Notes under the pieces: generated by a model
The model's database searches: none
Seen by the model: only the letters and a program-made list of their open reading frames with translations
What the model was told of the DNA's origin: nothing
In this document: positions 23,150 to 35,172 of the stretch, in pieces
Layout: each line of letters starts with the position of its first letter
How positions within the stretch are numbered: the first letter of the stretch is position 1
NCBI RefSeq assembly: GCF_026914265.1
Contig: NC_069133.1
Span: 4,687,566-4,751,565 of the forward strand
DNA: 64,000 nt
From: Mya arenaria
Taxonomy: Eukaryota; Mollusca; Bivalvia; Myida; Myidae
Reading direction: 5' to 3'
Program-made: the position numbers and the translations under genes

Positions 23150-26100
23150 ATATTTTGGGATATTACTCAGAACAAAAACATCAAGAAGACTTTATATCAA
23201 AGTAATAGCACTGTTTTTTTTTCATAGATTAGCGATAGACTTGTCTATATAAAACAGCTAGTTGTTCTTGATGGCCCGAGAGGCCAAATATGCCGCCCGC
23301 CATGTATTGTAGAACACGTGTTTCATAAAAGAACTACGATTCCGGCAATAACACTTCAAGCCCGTAGAGGCAGCGCCTTAGTTCATATTATTAGTTATGA
23401 GACTAGCAGAACATTTGGATAGCATGGCTTTAATGTTTAAAAATATAAATCTTCATATACAAGACCGCTATGAACGTGTGTTGCTTTCTAAAGTAAACAA
23501 TACAATGCTTCATACATCACTATAGCTTTAATTTGTCTGGTTACCTGCTGAAAAATTAACGCAATTAGATGAGTCCAGCTATGTGCCACGATTATTGTGA
23601 CGATTCCTAATTAGACGAGAACACCGTCTTTTATGAAACTAAGATTACATAGAAAGAAATTGTTAAAGGACGGGCAACAGCTATAAAAAAAATTGCAAAT
23701 AATTGAACAGAATTTATATATTCTCGTCAGTGAAAAGAATATAAGCAAACACAATGTTGTGTGGAAAACAGTTTAGTTTTCATCATTTCTGTCAATATAA
23801 ATTCGGGTAATGAGATTTCTCTGATTAGGTTATATTAAAGCATGAGTTTCGTCATGTCATTTGTGTTCCATACTTTAAGATATTACCATCAATCAACATG
23901 TCCGACTACTTATGACATATGTTAAGTTGATCGACTAAGATACTATTATTCTGTGTTTATATCTAAAATGGCGTGTACATTGAGTATTCAGTATTTACAC
24001 GTCTTTGTAGGGTATATGTAAACAGCCAGTGCTGCATTTCCTGATTGTGTTCTGTTTGTTTGTTTTTTTCGTTTTTATTTGACTAATTTGAAAGTCGTTA
24101 ATCTTCATTATTTTAAACCAGAAATGCTAATAAACTCTAGTCTAATATTTGCTGTAGGTTATTTCTCAATAACACGCGAAATAAAATAATGACGAGCAAT
24201 TATTTGAATAATAATTACTATTCCAATATCCCGAAACATTGCCATTAAGTACTGAAAGAGGTTACATGCTTAGATATCGAATAAGCTCTTTCTTGCAAAT
24301 TGGCAATTGATAGCCGATCTTATAGTTGGTTATTATCCTTTAAATCCTGGAGTTTACATTTAACGTAAGAAAACATATTAACAAACATTTTACCTCTTTA
24401 TTCTATAATGTATATGAATAACTCGAAAATAACAAAAATGGGTGTATAGTACACTTTCGTTTGTTACCCATGAATCATTCAACCTTATGCATCGTAAAAA
24501 GCAGATATGGCTCATAAAGTCAGGATGAGGTAACACACAGTATTGCGTCAGAATATTATAATTATTGTTATAAATGTATGGTTGATAACAGCAATATGTT
24601 TATACGCAGAAACGTCCAGCGTTTTGACAGAACCAATAATATGTAACATTCTGGAGAACATGGCGATCAAATCAACATTTAATGCAAGATTTTAATAGAA
24701 TAGGTTTGTTTATATGTATTCACAACCATTGAACAAACCGACCTCTCTGAAATTGGTGTAATAATTTGAAATTCAATTGCATTCGAATATCGATTATTTG
24801 TTTACAGATCAAACGTAAATTTGATATTGATATATTATTATATCATATAATAAAATTAATTTTCTGACAAGGCGCGAACATACTGTAATATTCCAATTGG
24901 TCAAATGTTTAAATCCGGATAGAGAAATAAATAAGTAACACAAGACACAGCACTCACTTGTATCTATCTATAATAATATAGGTCGGTGCCTTGTAACGGT
25001 TACACTTTGGATAGTGGTTTGACAATAAACATGTAACGATTACTAAAACACAATCGGAGTCTTTTTCTTATCAAGAAAAGCACAATGATTAAAACAGCAC
25101 AATGATCCCCAGTGCGACAGATATAGCACATAACGTGCAATTTCGAATAATCATCTGTCATATTAAATCGAAGTAATCATCCTTCATGAGATAAAGACAC
25201 TACTGAGACTTGGCCTTGCTGATAATTTAATTATAGCATACGTTTCATGTCTTTATACTGTGGACAAAATCAACCTACCATACACAATGTTTCACAAATA
25301 GAATTAAAATCACTCGTTCGAATACTGAAGATTTAAGAGGTATACAATTCAGGTTTCACACTTTATGTCATTGTTTTGTCTTCGTTTCAAAACTATTTTT
25401 GCAAAGCAATATATCAATACCCTCACGGCAAATGTTAGATTCAGAGACCAATCCCCTCACTTATTCTTCTCCAGTCAGTGTATCAAAATAATTGCTTAAA
25501 GGAATTCTGCTGCCAATGTTAAAAACTTGAAGAATAAAGAATTTATCTAAAATAATACAGTGCTTTGCTTAATAAATCATTATATTTTAATTGCAATAGC
25601 CATGTCTCCTTGTAATAAACTTCCGCCATTGCGTGCAACTCGCTGTGTCCTTATTTAGATGCATTTTTGATAAAAAGAAGCAAACATTATATTTAAGGAA
25701 TGTCGCATAAAAATATAACAATAATAGAGTTAAAATTCAAGAAAAGGCAGTCTACATACATTGGCAGCACACATTTAAAGCGGATATTTAAGGGTTTGTT
25801 ATTCATTTTTTTTTAAGTCTCATATAATAAAAAACTACCTAGTAAGTGCATGTGTTATGTTTGATAAGAACATTTTCTTAACATTGTGTGCCTCTTGGTG
25901 CGTGTCCGTTTGGCCTTGATTGTGAGGACTTTTATACAACATTAACCTTAACTCGTTAGATACTGAGCATTTCCATGAAGTTTTACATGATTGCATTAAT
26001 AATGGAAAAAATCATTAACATAAATGTTTATTGTAGCATCTGCAAAAAACTACATATATTCCGATTTTGAGAAAGTCAAGGCCATCAAATACAACACTCG

Positions 26101-26190
26101 ACATTGAGCCGGCTACAATACAATACAAATTCATAATCTTTGAAGTGATAAACATGTTCAATCAGTGTTAAAGATTATTCTGCATTTGAA
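23150..26190. other. No supported feature
   Basis: Three kilobases of AT-rich sequence with only short open frames. I see no tRNA, inverted termini, tandem array or recognisable protein fragment. A modest GC-richer patch at 23250-23380 has no identifiable content. Confidence 0.5.
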
Positions 26191-26191
26191 A

Positions 26192-26267
26192 AACACACAC
26201 ACACACATACGCGCGCACGCACACGCACACTCATACGCAGACACACACCCACACGCACACACACATG
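26192..26267. repeat. (CA)n-rich imperfect microsatellite
   Basis: Alternating purine-pyrimidine CA/CG repeats with interruptions. Downstream, at 26280-26520, short motifs of the form CC-AA--GAGGACA recur several times (near 26282, 26312, 26428, 26475 and 26503), probably a degenerate tandem array. Confidence 0.85.
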
Positions 26268-26900
26268 TACTTGCAAGCACCGCCAACTGAGGAAACGCAA
26301 CATTTCACATCCAAATGAGGACACCATTTTCCAGGGTGTAATTTTGAAAAATAATTACGTCAATGTGTTAAACGGACTTAAAGCTATCTGGGTAGAGGTT
26401 TAAATACGTAAACATTTTTTAACAAAACACCGCCAACAGGGACATTGACACACCTAAAAAATGCGTACGAAACACCTCCAACAAAGGACATTCTGCCTCC
26501 GACCTCCAATTGAGGACAATTTATTACCATGCAAATATGAAGAAAAAAACAAAGCGGTTGTTCGGGAAACGTCAACCTGTTCGTTGTGTGATTTGACTGT
26601 AAACCCACATTTAAGAAAAAAAATATACTCGGACAACGAAGAACCCAACGGAGGTCACACCGATCTCATTGGTTCATTTGTTTAACATTCTGCATGGCGT
26701 TTTTTAACAGATCCCGTCTGTCATGCTTACATGTTTGCTTCCTTGATCCACATATACCCCTCGATATTCTTTGTTTACGACAAATAACAACGTCTAAATC
26801 CCAGAATCTGTTCAGGATGCACACTACCAAGTATGCATTCTAGGTGGACCTTCGATTTAATCGATTTCATTATTCTGTCAAAGTCGACATTGTTTCTCCG

Positions 26901-27720
26901 TTATGTTTTTTTTTCACTAGTCCATGGGACTCGTTTCGTGGTCGTTGGAGCGCTAGATTGCAGAGTAGGAGTCATGGACGTTGAAACGCAGGCTCGCGGG
27001 CTTGGAGTCATGGTAGTACCGGCGCTTGGTCGCGTGACGAGAGACGTCGTCGCTTGAGCGCTAGGTTGCGGGGTTAGAGTCAGAGACGTTACAGCGCTGG
27101 GTTGTTTGATGAGAGACGTGGTCATTAGAGGGCTAGGTCGCGGGAATGGAGTCATGGTCGTTGAAATGCTGGGTCGTGCATTGAGACACGTGTTCGTTAG
27201 AGCGCTAGGTCGCGGGAATGGAGTCATGGTTGTTGAAACGCTGAGTCGTGTGATGAGAGACGTGGTCGTTAGAGCGCTAGGTCGCGGGAATGGAGTCATG
27301 GTTGTTGAAATGCTGGGTCGTGCATTGAGACACGTCTTCATTAGAGCGCTAGGTCGCGGGAATGGAGTCATGGTTGTTGAAACGCTGAGTCGTGTGATAA
27401 GAGACGTGGTCGTTAGAGCGCTAGGTCGCGGTTAATGGAGTCATGGTCGTTGAAATGCTGGGTCGTGCATTGAGACACGTGTTCGGTAGAGCGCTAGGTC
27501 GCTGGAATTGAGTCATGGTTGTTGAAACGCTGAGTCGTGTGATGAGAGACGTTGTTGTTGGAGCGCTTGGTTGCGAGATTGGAGATATGGTCGTAGAAAC
27601 ATAGGCTCGCGGGGTTTGAGTCATGGTCGTTCCAGCGCCTGGTCGTGTGAAGACAGACTTGGTCGTTGAAGAGCTGTATCACTGGTTTGGGTCGTGGTCT
27701 TTGAAGCGCTTGGTCAGACT
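26901..27720 (-). CDS. Ser/Thr/Pro-rich tandem repeat, possible mucin-like exon
   Basis: On the minus strand a 24-residue (72-bp) unit repeats about ten times. It alternates MTPFPRPSALTTTSLITR with PSVSTT-type segments and can be split into related 12-residue halves. The composition (Thr, Ser, Pro; no long hydrophobic run) is that of an O-glycosylated mucin-like stretch. One frame is open from about 27430 to the stop at 26901, ending TKRVPWTSEKKT. An extra base near 27433 shifts the frame between this part and a like-sounding upstream part (27421-27624), and a TGA lies further upstream in that frame. So the exon is either decaying or this is a GC-rich minisatellite whose open frames are incidental. 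The plus strand is also open over long stretches, as expected for a unit whose length is a multiple of three, which weakens the coding case. No signal peptide or anchor is attached. Confidence 0.35.
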
Positions 27721-27933
27721 ATGCTGTCAATATACAAAATAACACTGGGCGGACACTTATTCTTAGTAAATCAATTAGGTACTTGACTAGATACGGCGTT
27801 GCTTATTTTTATTTAATCAAGTTCTGCCCGTAATCATTAGCTGCATTATGACTTGGAACTGCCATGATGCTATCACTACATGTGTTGTAGTAAATGAACT
27901 TAGTAAGATGAGATAGAAGTGACTGCACTTACC

Positions 27934-28036
27934 AGTAAATTTATATGAACATTTGAAGAAACAGAGTGATCCGTGACAAGAGATCCGGGTGCGAAGAATG
28001 CAACAGCTTGGTTCTTTAAAGCACCGGCACTTTCCT
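27934..28036 (-). CDS. Possible exon upstream of the mucin-like repeat
   Basis: On the minus strand a pyrimidine-rich stretch ending GATAAAAAG could serve as an acceptor. The next about 100 bases read ESAGALKNQAVAFFAPGSLV followed by TDHSVSSNVHINLL and end at a strong donor, CTG then GTAAGTGCAG. It lies about 210 bp upstream of the repeat array on the same strand. The peptide is not recognised. The call rests on splice-site appearance and neighbourhood only. Confidence 0.25.
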
Positions 28037-28239
28037 TTTTATCACCAAAACAAGGCAAGAAACAAGATACAATAATGTTCATTTGTAATACACGTGTATT
28101 AACAAATGAGCTATTTTCCGACACGTATAACATCATAATAAGCAATATCATAAAAAAGTGCACAGCGGGAAAGAAATACAAGTATTAAATTTAATGCCGA
28201 AAATAGAACGACACAAAGGCAATCATAAAATTGATTCCT

Positions 28240-29090
28240 TAATAGTGGGTGATTAGGAATTGATTCACAAAAATAGAAACATTATCACTTCGGGTCAAGG
28301 CATAAGAATATCTAGCATAAATATAGCCGTGATCCATGACAACTTTATAAATATTCTTATATATGGTTGACTTCGCCAGCATTCTACGATTTTGAATAAT
28401 ATATTTCCTTAACTTTTTTCTTAATTTCGAAAATAAATAGGACCATGGGATATTCATTGGAAAAACTTTGTCGCCAAAGACTGTGAAATCTACGGTCATT
28501 TTTCAAACTTGCATATTTTAAAGCATTTGAATACTGTACTTTGATAGCTGTATTGGTAGGGTATTTTTCTTATGCATTTTGTTTTCTTTTTCATAAGCAG
28601 AACTTTAATGAATAAAGATTTTTTTCAATATATCTATAGAGTCGTATATCACCCAATAGGGCAGTGTTTTACCCTATATAATTATTCACACTATTATCAA
28701 ATAAGTTTAGGGTCGGAACGCTCGAACAACATTTAATAATGAATTAAGAAATAATTAAAATCATACAGGATCCCCGAAAGGGCCGTGTTTTCCGTATAAA
28801 AATATCATAGGGCCTTACTTGAGCCGCATTTTACACTAGTTTACAATCGGAACACCCTGACCATCCCCGCCATAAAACGACTGTCGAGGTGTTTCGATTG
28901 ATTACTGTAAAAGGTTGCGTTGCACGAAATTTGTGATGGTTGGCTTATACCATATTTATCGAGTACCGCGATTAATTTTTGTTTATATACGAAGGAGATA
29001 CATGTGTATTTATTGAAAATATTAACACTATTATAATAACTAAAATGGTATAAGTTTTAGGTAGGCAAACAAACTCTGTATCCGGTCACT
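28240..29090. other. No supported feature
   Basis: AT-rich sequence. A minus-strand open frame of 86 codons (28239-28499) has no recognisable domain. No repeat structure or RNA gene is seen. Confidence 0.45.
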
Positions 29091-29092
29091 TT

Positions 29093-29430
29093 CCTTAAAG
29101 TGACACTCTTATTCAAAATCAACTCATACCCATGTATAACAAACATACATTTCATGCGATAAACCTTTAAGTACTTACTAAATAATACATATATGGAAAG
29201 TATAACTTACTGATAGCACGATTGCTATCGTGTATATAATGGCTAAAAACGCAAAAAATATTAAATGATTGGTGAATGCTAAATGATTTTCTGTGATTTA
29301 CAATTGTCGTATCAGGTAGGAATACCGTGTTTTCTGCAATTTTCTTTCAAATTTAACTCGGTATTCTTCTTAAGAACCATTGTTATTAGTTATGGTAAAT
29401 CGTACATGGGTATAAGAGTGCTTTTTTAAA
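29093..29430. mobile_element. MITE-like element (AAAGTGACACTCTTAT type)
   Basis: The left end CTTAAAGTGACACTCTTATT is partly complementary to the right end ATGGGTATAAGAGTGCTTTT, and an inner CATACCCATGT on the left pairs with ACATGGGTAT on the right. This gives a non-coding element of about 340 bp of the kind common in bivalves. The match between ends is imperfect, so the copy is old. Confidence 0.5.
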
Positions 29431-29449
29431 AAAAGGGTAGGTTTGACGG

Positions 29450-31670
29450 CAAATCTTTTTTCAAGTTATTATTTTTATAACCAAAATTTACCCTTTGTGA
29501 CCCAAAACCAAAACCATAGATTCTGTGCTTCAAAACATCAGAAATTCCAGCATTAAAATCTTTGACATTATCTAAAGCCTAAAATACTTCAGTGTCCTAC
29601 TTATGGTAAAACCAAGCATAAATGTATAATGAAACTATGTACAATCCTCAAATGTATATTAGTGTCATGGCAGAGGGTTACTTTATTTAATGGAGCGATA
29701 TATTGGCAAATCATCGTCAGGTTGCATGTAATGTAAATTCATGCATATAATTATGTATGGTTATTAAAATAATGCAAATTAATAACCAGTTCTCTTCATT
29801 AAAATAGCAGGGTTGCAGACCCTTTAATACTAAGAAATATCAGCCTCGACTATAGGCAGAGAAATTACCCATTTTTTACTTTCAAAACTCCATTGCTCGA
29901 GGCCTTACACTTATTCGAAAAATCATGTAATGTTTGTACGAGATTTCCTCAGTTTGTTCAGACGCGTAGGTGCTGGTACAACAGGGGCCGTGGCCGCGGT
30001 CCCAATATTCTAGCTAGTAACTGCAATTGGGCCGCAAAATTTGATACCGATTTTAAAAAAAAATGTATTTCAAATATAGCTACGCGCATATAGATTAATA
30101 CCAGTCTGACACGATTTTGAATATACAGGTCACCATGGCATGATTACTCTAATTGATTAAAACGTATTAAATGTGTGTGATTTATTGATTTGTGACTATT
30201 TGTAACTGTTTGTATTTGGTGCAGAAATAGAAAATACTAGTATTAAATGTGTGCTTACAAACGTGTCCATAACATGTGTATTACTGTTTTATCATATTAG
30301 CAATGTTTCTCTCTAACAACTATTTGAAACGTAAAAAGGTTTAGAGAAAAACATGCAAACAAAACCTGACCTCACTGGAAATCGAGTCTTTCAATGCTTA
30401 CAATTGAAAAAGAATCTCGACCGGAGGGGACACCCGGGCGTTACACGAGCCCAACCCTTCCGTGGACCCAACATCATTTTGAGTCCCTTGCGCCTGATGT
30501 GTTCGTTTCGAAAGATACGCCGCTTGGTATCTTCCTAACTGTAAACTTAATTTCTATTTTTGTTCCTAGATATGATCGTAAAAAGAACACATGGATTAAT
30601 GCATTCATGTTTCTTAGTTCTGGTCCATAAACGAAATTCAATCCACCAGTTTTTAAGCAATGTTGAGGTTTTTGCTACTTGAAATATTTTTTTTTGTCTT
30701 CGGAGAGTAGGCTCTGGCTGCCTTCAATAAAAGGATGGAACTTGGAAAAGGTGTTTAAATGTATTTGTGTAATGCATTTATTATGTTGTTGTTGCTATTC
30801 ATTGAATATATGATTCGACCATACTTTTTGAATTTTTGATGCATGAAAAATGCCTAATTTAGCGACGCCGACGGGTATCAATCCAGCGAATTCGTACGTT
30901 ACTACAGAACAGAAATGTTGTCGGTGTGTTTATAGGTCAAGCAGGTATAATCTTTCTCAGTTTCTTTTCTAAAAAAATAACACCTCTGCATATTGTAACT
31001 CTTATATGGAAGTAAAACAGATAGTCATACTAACTGCGCTTAATTTCAATGGCTATTTCAGCGTGTGATAACGACTACGTTGAAAAAAACTGAATCACCC
31101 ACTGTGTTATATGGGACTAATACTGTAATGTAATGCGAACAACGCATCATCTTGTGGAACTAAACTGACTCCTTTGCACTTTAAGGATGTGACACAGATT
31201 TCTGTTTGCATATACATCAAGGATAATATCAGCAAGTCAGTAAAGTTTTCATAAGTATTTTATTGGTCCGATTGTAATACTGTCATAGTTAAGTGTCAAT
31301 TAACAGAAACTTCAGATGGATGGATATATTGATATAGCTGATCATTACAAGATAGGTATTAAATACGAATATATCAATACTTAGTAATCGGTATAATGTA
31401 GACAAATGGATACAAATACATGTCAAAATAACCTCGGATACATAACATGCTCGGACATGTAAAATAAGTACATAATTATCAATAGCCGGAAAGCAGATAA
31501 TTATTAGCTCCAAAGAGCAGAATTCATACTTCTTTTTATATGATAAAATATATTGAAAGTCTACTTTACACAACAATCACTATTAAAGCTATTAAATTCT
31601 AAACTTGATTGTCAGACTTTCCCCTGTTAGTTAAAATAACTTACAAGGCATATCTTATTTCAACATTGAA
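29450..31670. other. No supported gene
   Basis: The sequence is mostly AT-rich. Two GC-richer islands, about 29970-30030 and 30415-30530, break the pattern. They carry short open stretches (up to 78 codons) without recognisable domains or convincing splice sites. I cannot assign them. Confidence 0.4.
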
Positions 31671-31689
31671 CCTTGATCTTGCCAAGGTC

Positions 31690-31900
31690 AACAAGAGCGC
31701 CATGAAGAGAACACCAGCGCTCGTCTGTTTTTTTCTCATTCGAATATGAGGCATAACTCAATACAAACTAAAGCCAGAGTTATGCCCCTTGCTGTACACA
31801 TGCATATTGTCCCTGGCAACATTTGAGTGTTCTACATCGGATATGATACAATGGAGCTGTCGTAAAAAGGTCATGAGCTGTCACTTTGCATGCTACAATC
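31690..31900 (+). repeat. Dispersed bivalve-type repeat fragment
   Basis: The stretch AACAAGAGCGCCATGAAGAG, ACACCAGCGCTCGTCTG, then GCCAGAGTTATGCCCCTTGC and TTGTCCCTGGCAACATTTGAG is familiar as a repeat present many times in bivalve genomes (from memory). No open frame and no clear ends are visible, so I call it a fragment. Confidence 0.45.
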
Positions 31901-32227
31901 CCCTCTGTTATTTCTGGTCCATGTTTATTACCATGATGTGTTAAGAGCTCAGCGATTTTCTAATATATAATTCTAGATCTGTTTTGATAAACAGGCGCCA
32001 ATTCCGATATGACTGTTTTACATGTACGTCGCCTTAGTATGTTGTTCGCCAGGACGTTATTTTGTTTTACTAGTAAGTTGTAAGCAAGGACGTAATTATG
32101 TTTAACAGACGAATCGTTTTTTATTAAAAATTATTGCATCATCGTATTTTTTTCACATCATCCTGATAGAAGTACAGATATATAAAAGTATAATTAAAGG
32201 CAATGTGTCTTTACGCATTATTTTAAA

Positions 32228-32345
32228 TTTCACTTAAATGTCGTTGTAATGCCTGGCGCTCCTAAAAATATCCTGACTCCATGATACTGCATGGTTTACC
32301 CTTCCCACATACTGACAGTTTAATTAGATCGTTGTAATGTATTCT
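32228..32345 (-). repeat. Short repeat, inverted partner of 12436-12540
   Basis: Contains the same landmarks as 12436-12540 in reverse complement. It is bounded by two direct copies of TCGTTGTAATG (32241-32251 and 32329-32339), which could be a target duplication or the ends of the repeat, since the partner keeps a similar pair. Confidence 0.65.
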
Positions 32346-32349
32346 AAAC

Positions 32350-33360
32350 ATAGCCGGCGGAGGCAGCTCATAAATAAATTTGTTTGTCGTAAGACCAGGT
32401 CATTAATGTTACAGTACGCATAACTAGTGCCCTTTAATCACAAACCAGAATGTAAATAGATGCATCAGTGTCTGGTTTAAACTAATTTGATTTCAATATA
32501 GTTTTTAACCTCAAAATGAACTGTGTTTGAGCACAATGAAGTGGTTTTACTATGGTTATAATACTTAAAAATTAGACAAGTTGTTCATGCAGAAATTAAA
32601 AGAATTACGACAGAAGAGAAAAGGAAGCTTTAAAGCTTATATCAAGTCTCGCTTCTGACGCATATGACTCATTGGTTAACATCATACAGTAGCCTGTAGC
32701 AGTAGCCTGTAGTATGTGCAGAAAATATATCATTGGACGCTTCGAATGATACAGACACTGAAAATGGTTTAATAGAAAAAAAACATGGACGTCATATCCA
32801 AGGAACTTTGGCATGACATTAAACCTACGTTCTACTCAATATGTTCAATTTCCTCAGAAATACTTGAAATGGAACGGCAAAATATCAATGTTTTGAAAAG
32901 TGTGTTGTGTAATACATTAATCCAGTGCAAAGGGTATAAATTTCATTATAAACATCTCATTTTGTTAAGGTCCTTTAGGTTGATTATATTTTAAGAATAT
33001 TGGGGTGCATTTATACGAGCTATTGGACATTAAAATAAAAGCTTGACTGCAGGTCGATTTCTGAATACCAAAAGTGATACTTCCTGTTTAACGTCTTAGG
33101 ATTGTATAACATCAATGTAATTTGAATTAAAAAGTTAACAAATAATTAATTGTCATGCATATAATAGTATATCATACAATACTGCAACCTGATTTTGGTA
33201 TACACGTTGAATTAAATTTGTTTTTAAACTAAATAATTATACCGAATTAGGGGAATAAATGACACAACGTTGTTTCATGTTAGTCAAAGGTCAACCAACA
33301 TTATCGCAATAGAGGCAAAGCAAATAATTCAAGGGAAGTGAAACGATTTTAAGTGACAAC
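32350..33360. other. Receptor downstream region, no feature
   Basis: One kilobase between the short repeat and the receptor stop codon. It would hold the 3' untranslated region of the receptor (minus strand). No RNA gene or transposon end is recognised in it. A short doubled GTAGCCTGTAG motif occurs near 32690-32715. Confidence 0.4.
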
Positions 33361-33363
33361 TAA

Positions 33364-35172
33364 TCATTTATATGCTGACTCGCCGCTGTCCTTATCATGA
33401 TGCGAGGCACCCGATCGATTCCTCGTAATACCGATAACAAAGTCTGCCCTCACTGCACGCGTAAATCTCTTCCGTCGGCGACAAAGAAGTAACCTTTTGA
33501 ATGCACAACGAAAATCCCTGGCAAAGAGCGCATAAATACACGGGTTTAAAGCCGAATTACAATATCCTAGCCAGAAGAATACGGCAAAAACTATTTCAGT
33601 TACGCATTCGTGACAAAACGCCCCCATGAGGTATATTGTAAAGAAAGGACACCAGCAAATTATAAAAGCTCCTACAATTATCGTTAATGTCTTTGCAGCT
33701 TTTGCCTCTCGTTTAAACTTCCTTGCATGGCATTTCACAGAAATAGCTTTTGTATCCCTAATTAACAGTTTACGCCTAGGCATTTTTGGCGAGGACGATT
33801 TGGACGCTATAGGAGAACTGTTTGGTGTCAGTCCGTTAACAGCTGGGTGTCCATCATCGTTGTGTTTGCTTAACAGCTCCTGTTTGGTTAGATAACTTGA
33901 CAATTTACCGGGCCTACTTTTCGATTTGCAAATTTGTCTCGCAACTGTCAGGAAAACAGTATTTATGCAGGAAACGCCATTTAATTTCGTCTCATTTTCC
34001 CAATTTGTTTTTAAAAAATTGTCATCTCTGTAACAATTAAAATCTGATCGTTCACTTGACTCGATGTGATATATTTTATTACTGGGAGATCGCTTAGCGG
34101 CAAGTCTTAGAGATCGCGACGTTGCTTCGCTATAAATTGTCCTACAGCTAGCTCGTAAGTCACAATGTTTCGCTGATTTGCGTGATGAGGTGCTGCCCCC
34201 TCGATGAACCCGTAGATGAATTTCATCTTCTCCGTATCCATTCGGCTGTGAAATATCATTGCTAATCTTTGTCTTTAGAACGCCTTTGCGAATTGAAGCT
34301 GCAGTTCGTACGGCCGTTAGATATATTCTTACGTAGAAAAATACCATGACAAGCATAGGTATGAAGAACGAGCACAGTGCGGCGTAAATTCTGTATCCAG
34401 TAGTTGTTGTTAGTTCACAAGTCACTTTTTCTTCTAGACAATTTTTAGATGTGTTGATGAACAGACTGATATTGGAAAACAATCCATCGACGTTATCATC
34501 ACCAGTAAGATTGAAGACAAAATCCTGTCGTGGTCCCGGGAGACTGTCTTGCATATTAGCTAGATTTAAGGTTGAACAATTCGGTAATGAAAACGAACTA
34601 TTCAACTCATTGAGAAGGGACGAGGAAGGGCTGTTAAGTGCGCTATCAGTCCAACCGAGCAGAGGCGGCAAGCATACTACAAATGACAAAACCCAAACAG
34701 AGGCGACAAGCCATCTACCACGTGACGGCGACATGATGGTTGGGTACCTGATTGGATGAGTCACAGCGATAAAGCGGTCAAAGCTGATTGCACAGAGGCT
34801 GAAGATGGAGGCAGTGCACAACCAGACATCGATGGCCAGCCACATGCTGCACCAAACCTGGCCCCACAACCACACGTCGACTTCCACCGAGATTGAGAAC
34901 GGCAACACCGCAAACCCGAGTAATAGGTCCGCACACGCTAGCGAGACAATGTAAATGTTTGTTACCGTCCTTAGTTTCCGTGTTGTAAACACGGCGGCTA
35001 TCACTAGGCTGTTACCAAGCACTACAGCCAGGTCTATAATGCTTAGTAGCATGGTCTTCACCAATTTATTTGCATTTTCATCATTGCAGTAGACAGTAAT
35101 ATTTTGGCGAGGTACATCATATCCCTCCATTTCGGCATAATGGTATTCACTGCATACACCGCACAGCGTCAT
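33364..35172 (-). CDS. Alpha-type octopamine-receptor-like GPCR
   Basis: A complete, uninterrupted 602-residue class A receptor. TM1 holds N54 (GNS), TM2 ADLLLGF with D82, TM3 the amine-binding D115 (LAIDVWLC) and DRF at 132-134 in place of DRY, TM4 W160, TM5 P272 with S268, TM6 CWCPFF at 506-511, and TM7 NPCIY at 543-547. C108 and C252 can form the usual disulfide. A very long second extracellular loop (about 176-255) has several N-glycosylation sequons, and the third loop is about 210 residues. C564 after helix 8 may be palmitoylated. The PPLLGW, CELT--GY, SFFIPM and FWLGYCNSA-NPCIYALF stretches resemble the insect OAMB / alpha-1-like octopamine receptors, so Gq coupling and calcium signalling at the plasma membrane are the likely role. 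Two oddities are Ala at the 5.42 position (A264), usually Ser in that group, and the single-exon structure. The start M1 gives a short N-terminus with one sequon (NIT) and is shared with copy A. A related aminergic subtype cannot be excluded. Confidence 0.9.
   Translation of the reverse strand: MTLCGVCSEYHYAEMEGYDVPRQNITVYCNDENANKLVKTMLLSIIDLAVVLGNSLVIAAVFTTRKLRTVTNIYIVSLACADLLLGFAVLPFSISVEVDVWLWGQVWCSMWLAIDVWLCTASIFSLCAISFDRFIAVTHPIRYPTIMSPSRGRWLVASVWVLSFVVCLPPLLGWTDSALNSPSSSLLNELNSSFSLPNCSTLNLANMQDSLPGPRQDFVFNLTGDDNVDGLFSNISLFINTSKNCLEEKVTCELTTTTGYRIYAALCSFFIPMLVMVFFYVRIYLTAVRTAASIRKGVLKTKISNDISQPNGYGEDEIHLRVHRGGSTSSRKSAKHCDLRASCRTIYSEATSRSLRLAAKRSPSNKIYHIESSERSDFNCYRDDNFLKTNWENETKLNGVSCINTVFLTVARQICKSKSRPGKLSSYLTKQELLSKHNDDGHPAVNGLTPNSSPIASKSSSPKMPRRKLLIRDTKAISVKCHARKFKREAKAAKTLTIIVGAFIICWCPFFTIYLMGAFCHECVTEIVFAVFFWLGYCNSALNPCIYALFARDFRCAFKRLLLCRRRKRFTRAVRADFVIGITRNRSGASHHDKDSGESAYK

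Noticed and set aside
27106-27435. Plus-strand open frame over the 72-bp repeats
   Set aside because: It reads repeated RGLGRGNGVMVVE, but a unit length divisible by three keeps several frames open. The minus strand has the more protein-like composition.
26192-28000. CRISPR-like array
   Set aside because: The repeats are contiguous with no unique spacers, in a eukaryotic context.
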